From NCBI RefSeq assembly GCF_934230905.1, contig NZ_CAKQFJ010000015.1:1-54034 (forward strand): a DNA stretch of 54,034 nt. Direction: 5' to 3'. The translations under genes were made by a program, and so were the position numbers. The stretch is from an uncultured Veillonella sp. GTDB lineage: Bacteria; Bacillota; Negativicutes; Veillonellales; Veillonellaceae. Of this stretch, positions 17,190-25,335 are shown one piece after another. Positions within the stretch are counted from its first letter, which is position 1. Each line of letters starts with the position of its first letter. The notes below the pieces were generated by a model that was not told the origin of the DNA, searched no databases, and was given only the letters and a program-made list of their open reading frames with translations.

Positions 17190-18233
17190 TTATACCACAT
17201 ATACCATACCATCTATACTGCATTGTACTGTAGCAATATCATTATTTTCTCGCCATGTAAAAGTTATATCGTTGTATATTTTTTCAAAATATCTTATATT
17301 GCATTTTTTCAAGCCTCTTACCTTAGACGTAAGATTCCGTGGGTAATCGATAACAATGGAGTGTATAGCATTATTGAAGTACTCTGTATGCTCATCTACG
17401 CAATGTTCTATACGTTGTCTCCATTGTCCATTTGTCACCAATTCCCCCATGGCGGGTTCATAAGGACCAGCCAATACACTATGTCCTGTATCAAGTTCTT
17501 CTGTACTTTGTAGACCGGTGCGAATAACAGTGATATGATGAGATTCAAACCAAGTCTTTAAAAATGAACAATATTGCAAAGCACGATTCAACGATAAGGG
17601 CTCATATATCCCCGCTTTATATTGTTCTGCTAGTTCTGTATTTTCTATAACAAGAACCGGATAAATACGCACAAAATCAGGCTGTAATCTAGAAATTTCG
17701 ACTGCTGTTTTTATAATCGTATGCCAAGACTCCCCTAAAAGTCCTGGTAATAGTTGTAGGCCTACAGTAAATCCAAACTTTCTTAATTGCTTAACAGCTA
17801 ATGTTACATCATTAGAGGTATGACCGCGTTTAGCTAAGGATAGCACAATATCATCCATTGATTGTACACCGAGCTCTATTGTTTTCACACCAAATGACCG
17901 TAGTAGCTCTAATTGTGCATCATTTACGGCATCAGGTCTCGTAGAACATCGAATACTATCTATAAGCCCCTCTTGTAGAGCTTCATAAGCGGGTAATAGT
18001 AATTGTCTTTGTAAATTTGGATTAATAGCCGAGAAAGATCCACCATAAAAACAAACCTCCCAATATTTATCATCTCTAAACGCGTCTACATAATCTTTTA
18101 TAGTAGATGTAATATACTCTGGAGTTAAATATCCTATTCCTGATACTTCTGTAATCCTAGACTGATTGCAAAATGTACACACATGAGGACAGCCTACATG
18201 AGGAATAAAAAATGGAATCATGCCATATTTCAT
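17190..18233 (-). CDS. Radical SAM protein, Elp3-like family without acetyltransferase domain
   Basis: A 347-aa radical SAM enzyme. The cluster motif C-x3-C-x2-C is seen at GCPHVCTFCNQ (about residues 14-21), followed by the SAM-binding FYGGSFSAI segment and a TIM-barrel-like core (ELGVQSMDD, GLQLLPGLLGES, RIYPVLVIENTEL). It resembles proteins annotated as elongator protein 3/MiaB/NifB-like in Firmicutes. It lacks the C-terminal GNAT domain of true Elp3, so tRNA wobble modification is not assured. It sits between rnc and smc, and is separated from rnc by a terminator. Start supported by AGGAGGGAGG upstream. Confidence 0.85.
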   Translation of the reverse strand: MKYGMIPFFIPHVGCPHVCTFCNQSRITEVSGIGYLTPEYITSTIKDYVDAFRDDKYWEVCFYGGSFSAINPNLQRQLLLPAYEALQEGLIDSIRCSTRPDAVNDAQLELLRSFGVKTIELGVQSMDDIVLSLAKRGHTSNDVTLAVKQLRKFGFTVGLQLLPGLLGESWHTIIKTAVEISRLQPDFVRIYPVLVIENTELAEQYKAGIYEPLSLNRALQYCSFLKTWFESHHITVIRTGLQSTEELDTGHSVLAGPYEPAMGELVTNGQWRQRIEHCVDEHTEYFNNAIHSIVIDYPRNLTSKVRGLKKCNIRYFEKIYNDITFTWRENNDIATVQCSIDGMVYVV

Positions 18234-18318
18234 AAATATACCTCCCTCCTATTACTACTCTACGCTTTACGTTTCATGGTATCGTATTTAAAACGCTTCA
18301 TATTAATAGTTCCTATAT

Positions 18319-18340
18319 AAAAAGCGCCTTTCGGCGCTTA
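18319..18340 (-). terminator. Terminator immediately after rnc
   Basis: The stem AAGCGCC/GGCGCTT has a GAAA tetraloop on the minus strand and is followed by TTTTTATATA. It begins one base after the rnc stop codon. It should end, or attenuate, the long fatty acid transcript before the radical SAM-smc unit. Confidence 0.85.
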
Positions 18341-19084
18341 TTATATAGCAGCCATTAACCGTTCTAATGTCAATTGTGCCGCATGTTGTTCTGCAATTTT
18401 TTTACTTTTACCAGTACCTGCCTCATAGGTTACACCATCAATGGATACTTCCATCATAAATGTTTTAGCATGATCAGGTCCCGATTCGCTAATAAGATTA
18501 TATACAATATGTTTGTCACCATCACGTTGTACAAATTCTTGTAACAATGTCTTATAATCTTTTCCACGCTTACCTTCTAATGCTTGTTTAAGATTAGGGG
18601 CTAAATAATGTAAAACAAATTCCATTACTGTTGTATAGTCTGTTGTAATATATAATGCACCAATTAAGGATTCAAAGGTGTCAGCCAATATAGATTTTCT
18701 ATCACTACCACCAGAGGACTTTTCTCCATGGCCCAGTAATAAATAGTCACCTAAATGCAATGTACGACTAACTGTAGCTAATGAATCCTCGCAAACTGTT
18801 GCCGCCTTAATCTTAGTTAAATTACCTTCTGACATCTCTGGATGTGTTTTAAATAAATATTCGCCAATAATTAAGTCCAATACAGCATCACCTAGGAATT
18901 CTAAGCGTTGATTATGATGAATATGCTTAGATTTATGTTCATTCGCATAAGATGTATGAGTAAAAGCACAATCTAAAATTGAAATATCAATATTCGGTAT
19001 ATGTAAACGACTAACAAGCTCATGAAGAGAATCTTCACGAGCTTGTGTCATTATAGTATTCTTATGCGATACGTGACGCCCCAT
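18341..19084 (-). CDS. rnc: Ribonuclease III
   Basis: Double-strand RNA endonuclease, 247 aa. The catalytic domain carries the signature NQRLEFLGDAVLDL (about 63-76) and the second acidic cluster DTFESLIGALY. The C-terminal double-stranded RNA binding domain is seen at about 175-245 (DYKTLLQEFVQ, GKSKKIAEQHAAQ). The ATG at 19084 overlaps the fabF stop as TAATG, so it is translated with the fatty acid genes. acpP/fab-rnc linkage is common, but coupling to fabF rather than acpP is worth noting. Confidence 0.96.
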   Translation of the reverse strand: MGRHVSHKNTIMTQAREDSLHELVSRLHIPNIDISILDCAFTHTSYANEHKSKHIHHNQRLEFLGDAVLDLIIGEYLFKTHPEMSEGNLTKIKAATVCEDSLATVSRTLHLGDYLLLGHGEKSSGGSDRKSILADTFESLIGALYITTDYTTVMEFVLHYLAPNLKQALEGKRGKDYKTLLQEFVQRDGDKHIVYNLISESGPDHAKTFMMEVSIDGVTYEAGTGKSKKIAEQHAAQLTLERLMAAI

Positions 19085-20328
19085 TAGTCTTCATAACGGC
19101 GAACACAAAGTGTACCGTTATGACCACCAAAGCCAAAGGAATTGGAAAGAGCAGCCGTAATATGTAAATCACGAGCACCTTCACGTACATAATCAAGATC
19201 TAAACCTTCATCTGGATTATCACAGTTAATAGTTGGATGAACTTTACCCGTTTCAATAGCCATTGCCATTACAATAGTTTCAATAGCACCAGCAGCACCC
19301 AACAAGTGACCTGTCATAGATTTTGTAGAGTTAACAGCGATATCTTTTGCATGCTCACCAAACAGCTCTTTAATAGCCAAAGTTTCATTTTTATCATTTA
19401 AACCTGTAGATGTACCATGAGCATTGATGTAGTTAATATCTTTAGGATTAATACCTGCATCTTTAATTGCTAATTCCATACATTTACGAGCTTGTACACC
19501 ACCAGGAGCTGGAGCTGTGATGTGATAAGCATCACCATTAGTACCATAACCTACAACTTCAGCATAGATATGAGCACCACGAGCTTTAGCATGTTCTAAT
19601 TCTTCAAGTACAACAATCCCTGCACCTTCACCCATTACAAAACCATCACGGTCTTTATCAAATGGGCGAGAAGCTTTCGTAGGTTCATCATTACGTGTAG
19701 ACATAGCTTTCATAGCAGCAAAACCAGCTACAGCAGCAGGAGAAACAGCTGCCTCAGTACCACCAGCAAACATAATATCTGCATCGCCACGTTGGATAAT
19801 ACGGAATGCATCACCAATCGCATTGGTACCAGATGTACATGCTGTTACGTCTGTAATAACAGGACCTTTTAAGCCAAGGCGAATAGATACACGTGCAGAA
19901 GACATATTTGCAATCATCATAGGCACCGCAAACGGACTTACACGACCAGGACCTTTGTCAAATAATGTTGTATATACATCATGAATAGAATCAATACCGC
20001 CAATACCAGTACCAACAACAGTACCACAACGATCTAAATCTTCTTCATCAAGTGCTAATTTTGCATCATCAGCTGCCAAAACAGCTGCACCAATAGCAAA
20101 TTCAACGGAACGGTCCATACGACGAGCTTCTTTTTTATCTACGCCATATTGAGTTACATCAAAATCTTTTACTTCCCCTGCAATGCGTGTTGCATAGTCA
20201 GATGCATCAAAGCGTGTAATTGGGCCAATACCAGATTTACCCTCTAACAACGCATTGTAGAAATTCTCTTTACCGATACCTACCGGAGTAATCGCTCCTA
20301 AGCCAGTAATTACTACACGTTTTTCCAA
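19084..20328 (-). CDS. fabF: 3-oxoacyl-[ACP] synthase II
   Basis: Elongating condensing enzyme of type II fatty acid synthesis, 414 aa. Active-site Cys is in VTACTSGTNAIG, and the two catalytic histidines in NAHGTSTGLND and SMTGHLLGAAGA. A glycine-rich C terminus (NSFGFGGHNGTL) completes the thiolase fold. The start is TTG at 20328 with AGAGGTGG 5 bases upstream. It lies 35 bases downstream of the Cys-rich FabK-like gene. Confidence 0.97.
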   Translation of the reverse strand: MEKRVVITGLGAITPVGIGKENFYNALLEGKSGIGPITRFDASDYATRIAGEVKDFDVTQYGVDKKEARRMDRSVEFAIGAAVLAADDAKLALDEEDLDRCGTVVGTGIGGIDSIHDVYTTLFDKGPGRVSPFAVPMMIANMSSARVSIRLGLKGPVITDVTACTSGTNAIGDAFRIIQRGDADIMFAGGTEAAVSPAAVAGFAAMKAMSTRNDEPTKASRPFDKDRDGFVMGEGAGIVVLEELEHAKARGAHIYAEVVGYGTNGDAYHITAPAPGGVQARKCMELAIKDAGINPKDINYINAHGTSTGLNDKNETLAIKELFGEHAKDIAVNSTKSMTGHLLGAAGAIETIVMAMAIETGKVHPTINCDNPDEGLDLDYVREGARDLHITAALSNSFGFGGHNGTLCVRRYED

Positions 20329-20363
20329 TTATTCCACCTCTTATAGCTATATAGCTCCTTAAA

Positions 20364-21320
20364 TTAATCGATTTCTGCTACTTGTTGTTTTAACTGTGCA
20401 AAAATATCTTTAACTGGCATAATCTTATCGACTTTTTTCATATTATTGCCAGAGAATACTAACCCCGTTTCCACATCACCTTGTTGAGCCCTACAAAGAG
20501 CTTTAATAAGGCAGAATTTATGGGAGCAATGTTTTAAACAATTGTCACATTCTGTTGGCGGTGCTACCGTACCATCTAGAACAGATTCAGCAAATTTATT
20601 TTTAATTGCTTGCCCCGGTAATCCTACCGGACTATCAATTAGAACAATATCTTCTGTCTTTGTAGCACGTACGTACATTTTTTTTAATTCATCAGATGCA
20701 TTACATTCATCAGATGCAGCAAAACGGCTGCCCATTTGAACACCACTAGCACCTAATTTAAACATATCTACAATATCTTTACCATCCAATACACCACCAG
20801 CACCAATAACTGGGATATTTTTTACGGCTGCTACTACTTCTGGTACAATGTCACGAGCAGAACGATCTGTTCCCAAGTGACCACCCGCCTCACTACCTTC
20901 TACGATAACCGCAGCGGCACCCAAGCTTTCAGAAATTCGAGCTAATTTTGCAGATGAAACAATAGGTACGATAGGAGTACCAGACTCCTTACCCATTGCG
21001 AACATATCTCTTGAGAAACCGGCACCTGCCACAACAAGATCAATGCCTTCTTCGATGGCTGTTTTAACAAGACCCGCGAATTGCGTAGCCGCAACCATCG
21101 CATTTATACCAATAATACCCGTAGGTGATAATTTTCTAGCTAATTGTATTTCATATCTTAATTCATCAAAAGGCAATCCAGATGCTGCAATAAGACCAAT
21201 ACCGCCTTCATTTGCAACGGCTGATGCCAACCGAGCTGTAGACAATCTAATCGCCATACCACCTTGAATAATAGGTACTTTGGCCACTAGATTCCCAATG
21301 CGAAGTTCAGGGAGCTTCAC
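20364..21320 (-). CDS. FabK/nitronate monooxygenase-like flavoprotein with C-terminal cysteine cluster
   Basis: FMN-dependent TIM-barrel protein (NPD/FabK family), 318 aa. N-terminal VPIIQGGMAIRLSTARLASAVA, mid EGSEAGGHLG with the active-site-type His, and phosphate-binding GAGGVLDGKDI and VQMGSRF. Unlike the two shorter paralogues in this window it carries a cysteine-rich segment near residues 260-285 (CDNCLKHCSHKFCLIKALC), which could bind a metal or iron-sulfur cluster. Placement between acpP and fabF suggests a lipid role, such as a second enoyl-ACP reductase or another acyl-chain redox step; this is inference. GTG at 21320 is preferred since AGGAGG is 8 bases upstream; TTG at 21326 would be only 2 bases from it. 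Confidence 0.8.
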   Translation of the reverse strand: MKLPELRIGNLVAKVPIIQGGMAIRLSTARLASAVANEGGIGLIAASGLPFDELRYEIQLARKLSPTGIIGINAMVAATQFAGLVKTAIEEGIDLVVAGAGFSRDMFAMGKESGTPIVPIVSSAKLARISESLGAAAVIVEGSEAGGHLGTDRSARDIVPEVVAAVKNIPVIGAGGVLDGKDIVDMFKLGASGVQMGSRFAASDECNASDELKKMYVRATKTEDIVLIDSPVGLPGQAIKNKFAESVLDGTVAPPTECDNCLKHCSHKFCLIKALCRAQQGDVETGLVFSGNNMKKVDKIMPVKDIFAQLKQQVAEID

Positions 21321-21350
21321 TATCAATTCCTCCTGTAAACAAAACCGCTT

Positions 21351-21371
21351 TGGGGAGCCACTCGGCTCCCC
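21351..21371 (-). terminator. GC-rich stem-loop after acpP, probable attenuator or mRNA stabiliser
   Basis: An 8-bp perfect stem (GGGGAGCC/GGCTCCCC, loop 4) lies 28 bases after the acpP stop. On the minus strand it is followed only by AAAGCGGTTTTG, so termination would be partial. Such a structure would leave acpP mRNA more abundant than the genes after it, fitting the high demand for ACP. Confidence 0.5.
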
Positions 21372-21398
21372 GCACGGCTGAATTGTCAGCTATACAGC

Positions 21399-21629
21399 TT
21401 ATTTAGCAGAATCAATATATTCTACTGTATCCTTAACGGTTTTGATTTTTTCTGCAACGTCGTCAGGGATTTCAACATTGAATTCTTCTTCAAATGCCAT
21501 GATCAATTCAACGATATCCAAGGAGTCAGCGCCTAAGTCGTCGATGAATGTAGAATCAATGGTAACTTCAGCTTCATCAACGCCTAATTGTTCCACAACG
21601 ATTGCTTTAACTTTATCGAAAGTGCTCAT
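21399..21629 (-). CDS. acpP: Acyl carrier protein
   Basis: A 76-aa acidic carrier protein. The phosphopantetheine serine is in DDLGADSLDIVELIM (about residue 36). It shuttles growing acyl chains among the Fab enzymes encoded around it. ATG at 21629 is chosen because a perfect AAAGGAGGTGA lies about 9 bases upstream; an upstream TTG would place the start inside that ribosome binding site. The very strong ribosome binding site and the stem-loop downstream both suggest high expression. Confidence 0.97.
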   Translation of the reverse strand: MSTFDKVKAIVVEQLGVDEAEVTIDSTFIDDLGADSLDIVELIMAFEEEFNVEIPDDVAEKIKTVKDTVEYIDSAK

Positions 21630-21680
21630 TAGTGGTTCACCTCCTTTCAAATGAGATTTATATATAGTCTAATTTTGTAA

Positions 21681-22424
21681 CTACATTACCATGCCACCAT
21701 CTACATTGATGACTTGACCTGTAATATAGCTAGCAAAATCACTAGCAAGGAATGTTGTTACGGCAGCCACTTCTTCAGCTTTAGCCATACGGCCCAACGG
21801 AATTTGTGTTACCATAGCTTCTTTTACCTTTTCAGGCAATACATCTGTCATATCAGTATTGATAAAACCAGGTGCGATTGCATTAACTGTGATACCACGG
21901 CTAGCTAACTCTTTTGCACAAGATTTAGTAAAACCGATTACACCAGCTTTAGAAGCTGCATAGTTAGCTTGACCAGCATTACCCATCAAACCCACAACAG
22001 AAGTCATGTTAATAATATGACCAGCACGTTGTTTCATCATGATTTTGGATACTGCTTTTGTTACCAAATATACACCTTTGAGGTTGATATCGATAACGGC
22101 ATCAAAGTCTTCATCTTTCATACGCATAAGTAAACCATCACGTGTGATACCTGCATTATTTACCAAGATATCGATGTGACCAAATGTTTTATGCGTTTCT
22201 TCAACCATTGCTGCAACTTCTTCAGCATTTGCAACATTAGCTTTAATTTTAATCGCTTTGCGCCCCAATGCTAAGATAGCGTCCACTGTTTCTTGAGCAG
22301 CAGCTTCACTGCCACTATAGTTAACAGCAACATCAGCACCAGATTGTGCAAGCTGAATAGCAACGGCGCGACCGATACCACGAGAGGCGCCAGTTACGAG
22401 AGCTACTTTACCCTCTAAGTGCAT
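21681..22424 (-). CDS. fabG: 3-oxoacyl-[ACP] reductase
   Basis: NADPH-dependent short-chain dehydrogenase, 247 aa. Cofactor loop TGASRGIGRAVA at the N terminus, NNAGITRDGLL, catalytic Ser in MTSVVGLMG and Tyr-x3-Lys in YAASKAG. The C terminus ends in ITGQVINVDGGMVM, typical of FabG. A strong AAAGGGGG precedes the ATG. It starts one base after the fabD stop, so the two are tightly linked. Confidence 0.96.
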   Translation of the reverse strand: MHLEGKVALVTGASRGIGRAVAIQLAQSGADVAVNYSGSEAAAQETVDAILALGRKAIKIKANVANAEEVAAMVEETHKTFGHIDILVNNAGITRDGLLMRMKDEDFDAVIDINLKGVYLVTKAVSKIMMKQRAGHIINMTSVVGLMGNAGQANYAASKAGVIGFTKSCAKELASRGITVNAIAPGFINTDMTDVLPEKVKEAMVTQIPLGRMAKAEEVAAVTTFLASDFASYITGQVINVDGGMVM

Positions 22425-22425
22425 T

Positions 22426-23367
22426 TTATCGAACCCCCTTTAAAAATTCAAGCGTTTTCTCTAAGGATGGAATGTCTTCTACATTAGCTAATTCCATTTC
22501 TTTGTTAATTTTTTTAGTGAAACCTGTTAAAACTTTACCTGGGCCAACTTCAACAAATCTTGTTACGCCAAAATTAACCATTTCTACAACACAATCTTCC
22601 CACAATACAGGATTAGCTGCTTGTGTTACTAAAGATTCTTTAATGTCACTAGCATTTGTCAAAATTTTGCCAGTTACATTAGCTACTACTGGAATCTTAG
22701 CATCGTTAACTTGGATCTTATCTAATTCTTCTTTTAAACGAAGCGCTGCAGGTTCCATAAGACGACTATGGAATGGAGCACTTACAGGAAGCATTACTGC
22801 ACGTTTTGCACCGGCTTCTTTCATTTTTTCAGCTGCTGTTTCTACGGCAGCTGTTTCACCAGCGATTACGATTTGACCAGGGCAGTTAAAGTTTACAGCT
22901 TGTACAGAACCAACTGTATCATTAACTTGTTGGCAAATTTCAACAACTTGTTCTCTTGGCAATGCTAGAATAGCCGCCATAGCACCCTTGCCCAATGGTA
23001 CAGCTTCTTGCATATATTCACCACGTTTATGAACTACATACACAGCATCCTTAAAATCAAGAACACCGGCAGCGACTAACGCACTATATTCACCTAAGCT
23101 ATGACCACCTACGATATCTGGTGTAAAGCCTTGTTCTTTCAACACTTCATAGCAAGCTACGGAAGCAGTTAAAATAGCCGGTTGTGTATTAGCAGTCTTA
23201 ACCAATTCTGTATCAGGGCCTTCGAAGCATAATTTAGAAATAGAATAGCCCAATGCTTCATCAGCTTCTTCAAAACGTTGTTTAACGATTGGGTATGCAT
23301 TATACAAATCTTGTAACATGCCTACTTTTTGGGATCCTTGACCTGGAAATACGAATGCAGTTTTCAT
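22426..23367 (-). CDS. fabD: Malonyl-CoA:ACP transacylase
   Basis: Loads malonyl groups onto ACP. The 313-aa protein has FPGQGSQKVGM at the N terminus, the nucleophile motif GHSLGEYSALVAAG (Ser near residue 93), and the catalytic His in PVSAPFHSRLM (near 200). It ends in VGPGKVLTGFTKKI. GGAGG lies about 8 bases before the ATG. It sits 12 bases after fabK and one base before fabG. Confidence 0.96.
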   Translation of the reverse strand: MKTAFVFPGQGSQKVGMLQDLYNAYPIVKQRFEEADEALGYSISKLCFEGPDTELVKTANTQPAILTASVACYEVLKEQGFTPDIVGGHSLGEYSALVAAGVLDFKDAVYVVHKRGEYMQEAVPLGKGAMAAILALPREQVVEICQQVNDTVGSVQAVNFNCPGQIVIAGETAAVETAAEKMKEAGAKRAVMLPVSAPFHSRLMEPAALRLKEELDKIQVNDAKIPVVANVTGKILTNASDIKESLVTQAANPVLWEDCVVEMVNFGVTRFVEVGPGKVLTGFTKKINKEMELANVEDIPSLEKTLEFLKGVR

Positions 23368-23379
23368 AGGATGGCCTCC

Positions 23380-24324
23380 TTATTTACCAAAAGTTTGTAG
23401 ATTTTTAATCACTGTTTCAGCTTCTGTCATAATGTCTGTAATGATTTCTTTACAAGGTTTCACATCGTGTAGCATACCTGCGATTTGACCAATCATAACG
23501 GAACCTTCTTTTACATCACCGTCAATAGCGGCTTTACGAAGTGTACCTGCACCAAGATTTTCCAACTCTTCCTTAGAGCCACCACTGAATTCAAGATTCT
23601 TATATTTATGTGCTAGTTGATTATCGATAATGCGAACTGGATGCCCTGTTGTAAGACCAGTCATAACTGTAGAACGATCTTTTGCTTTCAAAACAGCATT
23701 TTTATAATTTTCATGAGCAATACATTCTTCAGATAATACAAAACGTGTCCCCATTTGTACAGCATGTGCACCTAATGCAAAAGCAGCCACTACGCCACGG
23801 CCATCAGCAATACCACCAGCGGCAATTACAGGTACGTTTACTGCATCTACAACTTGTGGTAACAAGGACATTGTTGTAATATCCCCAACATGGCCACCTG
23901 ATTCTGTACCTTCTGCAATAATCGCATCAATACCACCACGAAGTAAACGTTTCGCTAAAAGAACAGATGCAACAACAGGAATAACCTTTGTTCCTATCTC
24001 TTTTAAAGCCGGAATATATATACCCGGATTACCTGCACCAGTTGTAATGACAGGAACGCGTTCTTCAACAACAACTTCCATAACTTCTTTAACAAAAGGA
24101 GACATTAACATAATATTACAGCCAAATGGTTTATTAGTTCGTTCTTTGACTTTATGAATTTCATTACGGAAAACATCTGGTGGCATATGACCAGCACCAA
24201 TAATGCCAAGGCCACCAGCCTCAGATACAGCCGATGCAAGTTCTGCTGTTCCTAACCAAGCCATACCACCTTGAAAGATAGGATATTCAATCTGTAACAA
24301 ATCACAAATATCAGTCTTAATCAT
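23380..24324 (-). CDS. fabK: Enoyl-[ACP] reductase II (FabK)
   Basis: FMN enzyme that completes each elongation cycle; 314 aa. Canonical FabK features are YPIFQGGMAWLGTAELASAV, GFGCNIMLMSP-like segment, EGTESGGHVG (catalytic His), AAGGIADGRG and VQMGTRF. Its place between fabH and fabD makes it the best candidate for the main enoyl reductase, as no fabI or fabL appears in this window. AAGGAGGAAAC precedes the ATG. Two further FabK-family proteins are encoded at 20364 and 28403. Confidence 0.93.
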   Translation of the reverse strand: MIKTDICDLLQIEYPIFQGGMAWLGTAELASAVSEAGGLGIIGAGHMPPDVFRNEIHKVKERTNKPFGCNIMLMSPFVKEVMEVVVEERVPVITTGAGNPGIYIPALKEIGTKVIPVVASVLLAKRLLRGGIDAIIAEGTESGGHVGDITTMSLLPQVVDAVNVPVIAAGGIADGRGVVAAFALGAHAVQMGTRFVLSEECIAHENYKNAVLKAKDRSTVMTGLTTGHPVRIIDNQLAHKYKNLEFSGGSKEELENLGAGTLRKAAIDGDVKEGSVMIGQIAGMLHDVKPCKEIITDIMTEAETVIKNLQTFGK

Positions 24325-24339
24325 CTTGATGTTTCCTCC

Positions 24340-25335
24340 TTAATACCATTTCAAGACAAGACTAGCCCAAGTAAGACCAGCTCCAAATCCTGCAAGTGCT
24401 ACATTATCACCACGTTTTAAACAACCTTCCCTGTTTGCTTCGTCCAACGCAATTGCGACCGATGCAGCAGATGTATTACCATACTTATGCAAATTTACAA
24501 ATACCTTCTCTTTTGGCATATGCAACCTTTTAGCCGCCGAATCAATAATGCGAATATTAGCTTGATGAGGAATAAAATAATCTAACTCCTCTAAGTTCAT
24601 ATTAGCGCGTTCTAAAGATTTCAACGCTGTTTTCCCCATTGTTTTAACAGCAAATTTATATACCTCTGGTCCATCCATATGTATAAACGTCAAACCTTCT
24701 TCAATGCGTTGATCATTAGCAACAACAGCTGTACCACCAGCCGGTATACACAAGGCAGATCCACCTGTACCATCGGCACCTAAATCAACACCCTTAATAC
24801 CATAGCCTTCAGGAACTTCGGAAACAATAGCTGCCCCAGCACCATCGCCAAAAAGAATACAAGTACCACGATCTTTCCAGTTAACGCGACGAGATAAAAT
24901 TTCTGCGCCTACTACGAGAACATTTTTACATAATCCTGATGCGACATAACTTTGCGCAGTAATTAAAGCATATACAAAACCTGAGCATGCCGCTTGTAAG
25001 TCATAAGCAGCCGCATTTTTAGCACCAAGATTTGCTTGTAACATACATGCCGCTGAAGGAATCACCATATCCGGTGTTAATGTAGCAAAAATAATCATAT
25101 CAATATCTTCAGCTTTTAGTTTAGCCATTTGAAGTGCTTTTTTGGCTGCTTCAGTAGCCATATAAGATGTATTCATGCCTTCTGGAGCAATTCGTCTTTC
25201 TTCAATGCCTGTACGTTCTCTAATCCATTGGTCGCTTGTATCGACCATTTTTTCTAAATCAACGTTTGTTACTACATTATCAGGAAGGAAGCTACCTGTA
25301 CCAATAATACCGACAGGTTTATTCATCATACTCAT
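24340..25335 (-). CDS. fabH: 3-oxoacyl-[ACP] synthase III
   Basis: Initiates fatty acid synthesis by condensing acyl-CoA with malonyl-ACP; 331 aa. Catalytic triad: Cys in LQAACSGFVYAL (about 115), His in FIPHQANIRI and Asn in YGNTSAASV. C terminus GFGAGLTWASLVLKW is standard. The ATG at 25335 lies inside the 3' end of plsX (17-base overlap), with GGAG 9 bases upstream; a second in-frame ATG at 25329 is possible. Substrate preference (acetyl versus branched primers) cannot be read from the sequence. Confidence 0.96.
   Translation of the reverse strand: MSMMNKPVGIIGTGSFLPDNVVTNVDLEKMVDTSDQWIRERTGIEERRIAPEGMNTSYMATEAAKKALQMAKLKAEDIDMIIFATLTPDMVIPSAACMLQANLGAKNAAAYDLQAACSGFVYALITAQSYVASGLCKNVLVVGAEILSRRVNWKDRGTCILFGDGAGAAIVSEVPEGYGIKGVDLGADGTGGSALCIPAGGTAVVANDQRIEEGLTFIHMDGPEVYKFAVKTMGKTALKSLERANMNLEELDYFIPHQANIRIIDSAAKRLHMPKEKVFVNLHKYGNTSAASVAIALDEANREGCLKRGDNVALAGFGAGLTWASLVLKWY

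Noticed and set aside
16538..17346. Several open frames of 60-130 codons on both strands overlapping smc and the radical SAM gene
   Set aside because: They are shadows of strongly coding genes and lack ribosome binding sites or recognisable protein features.
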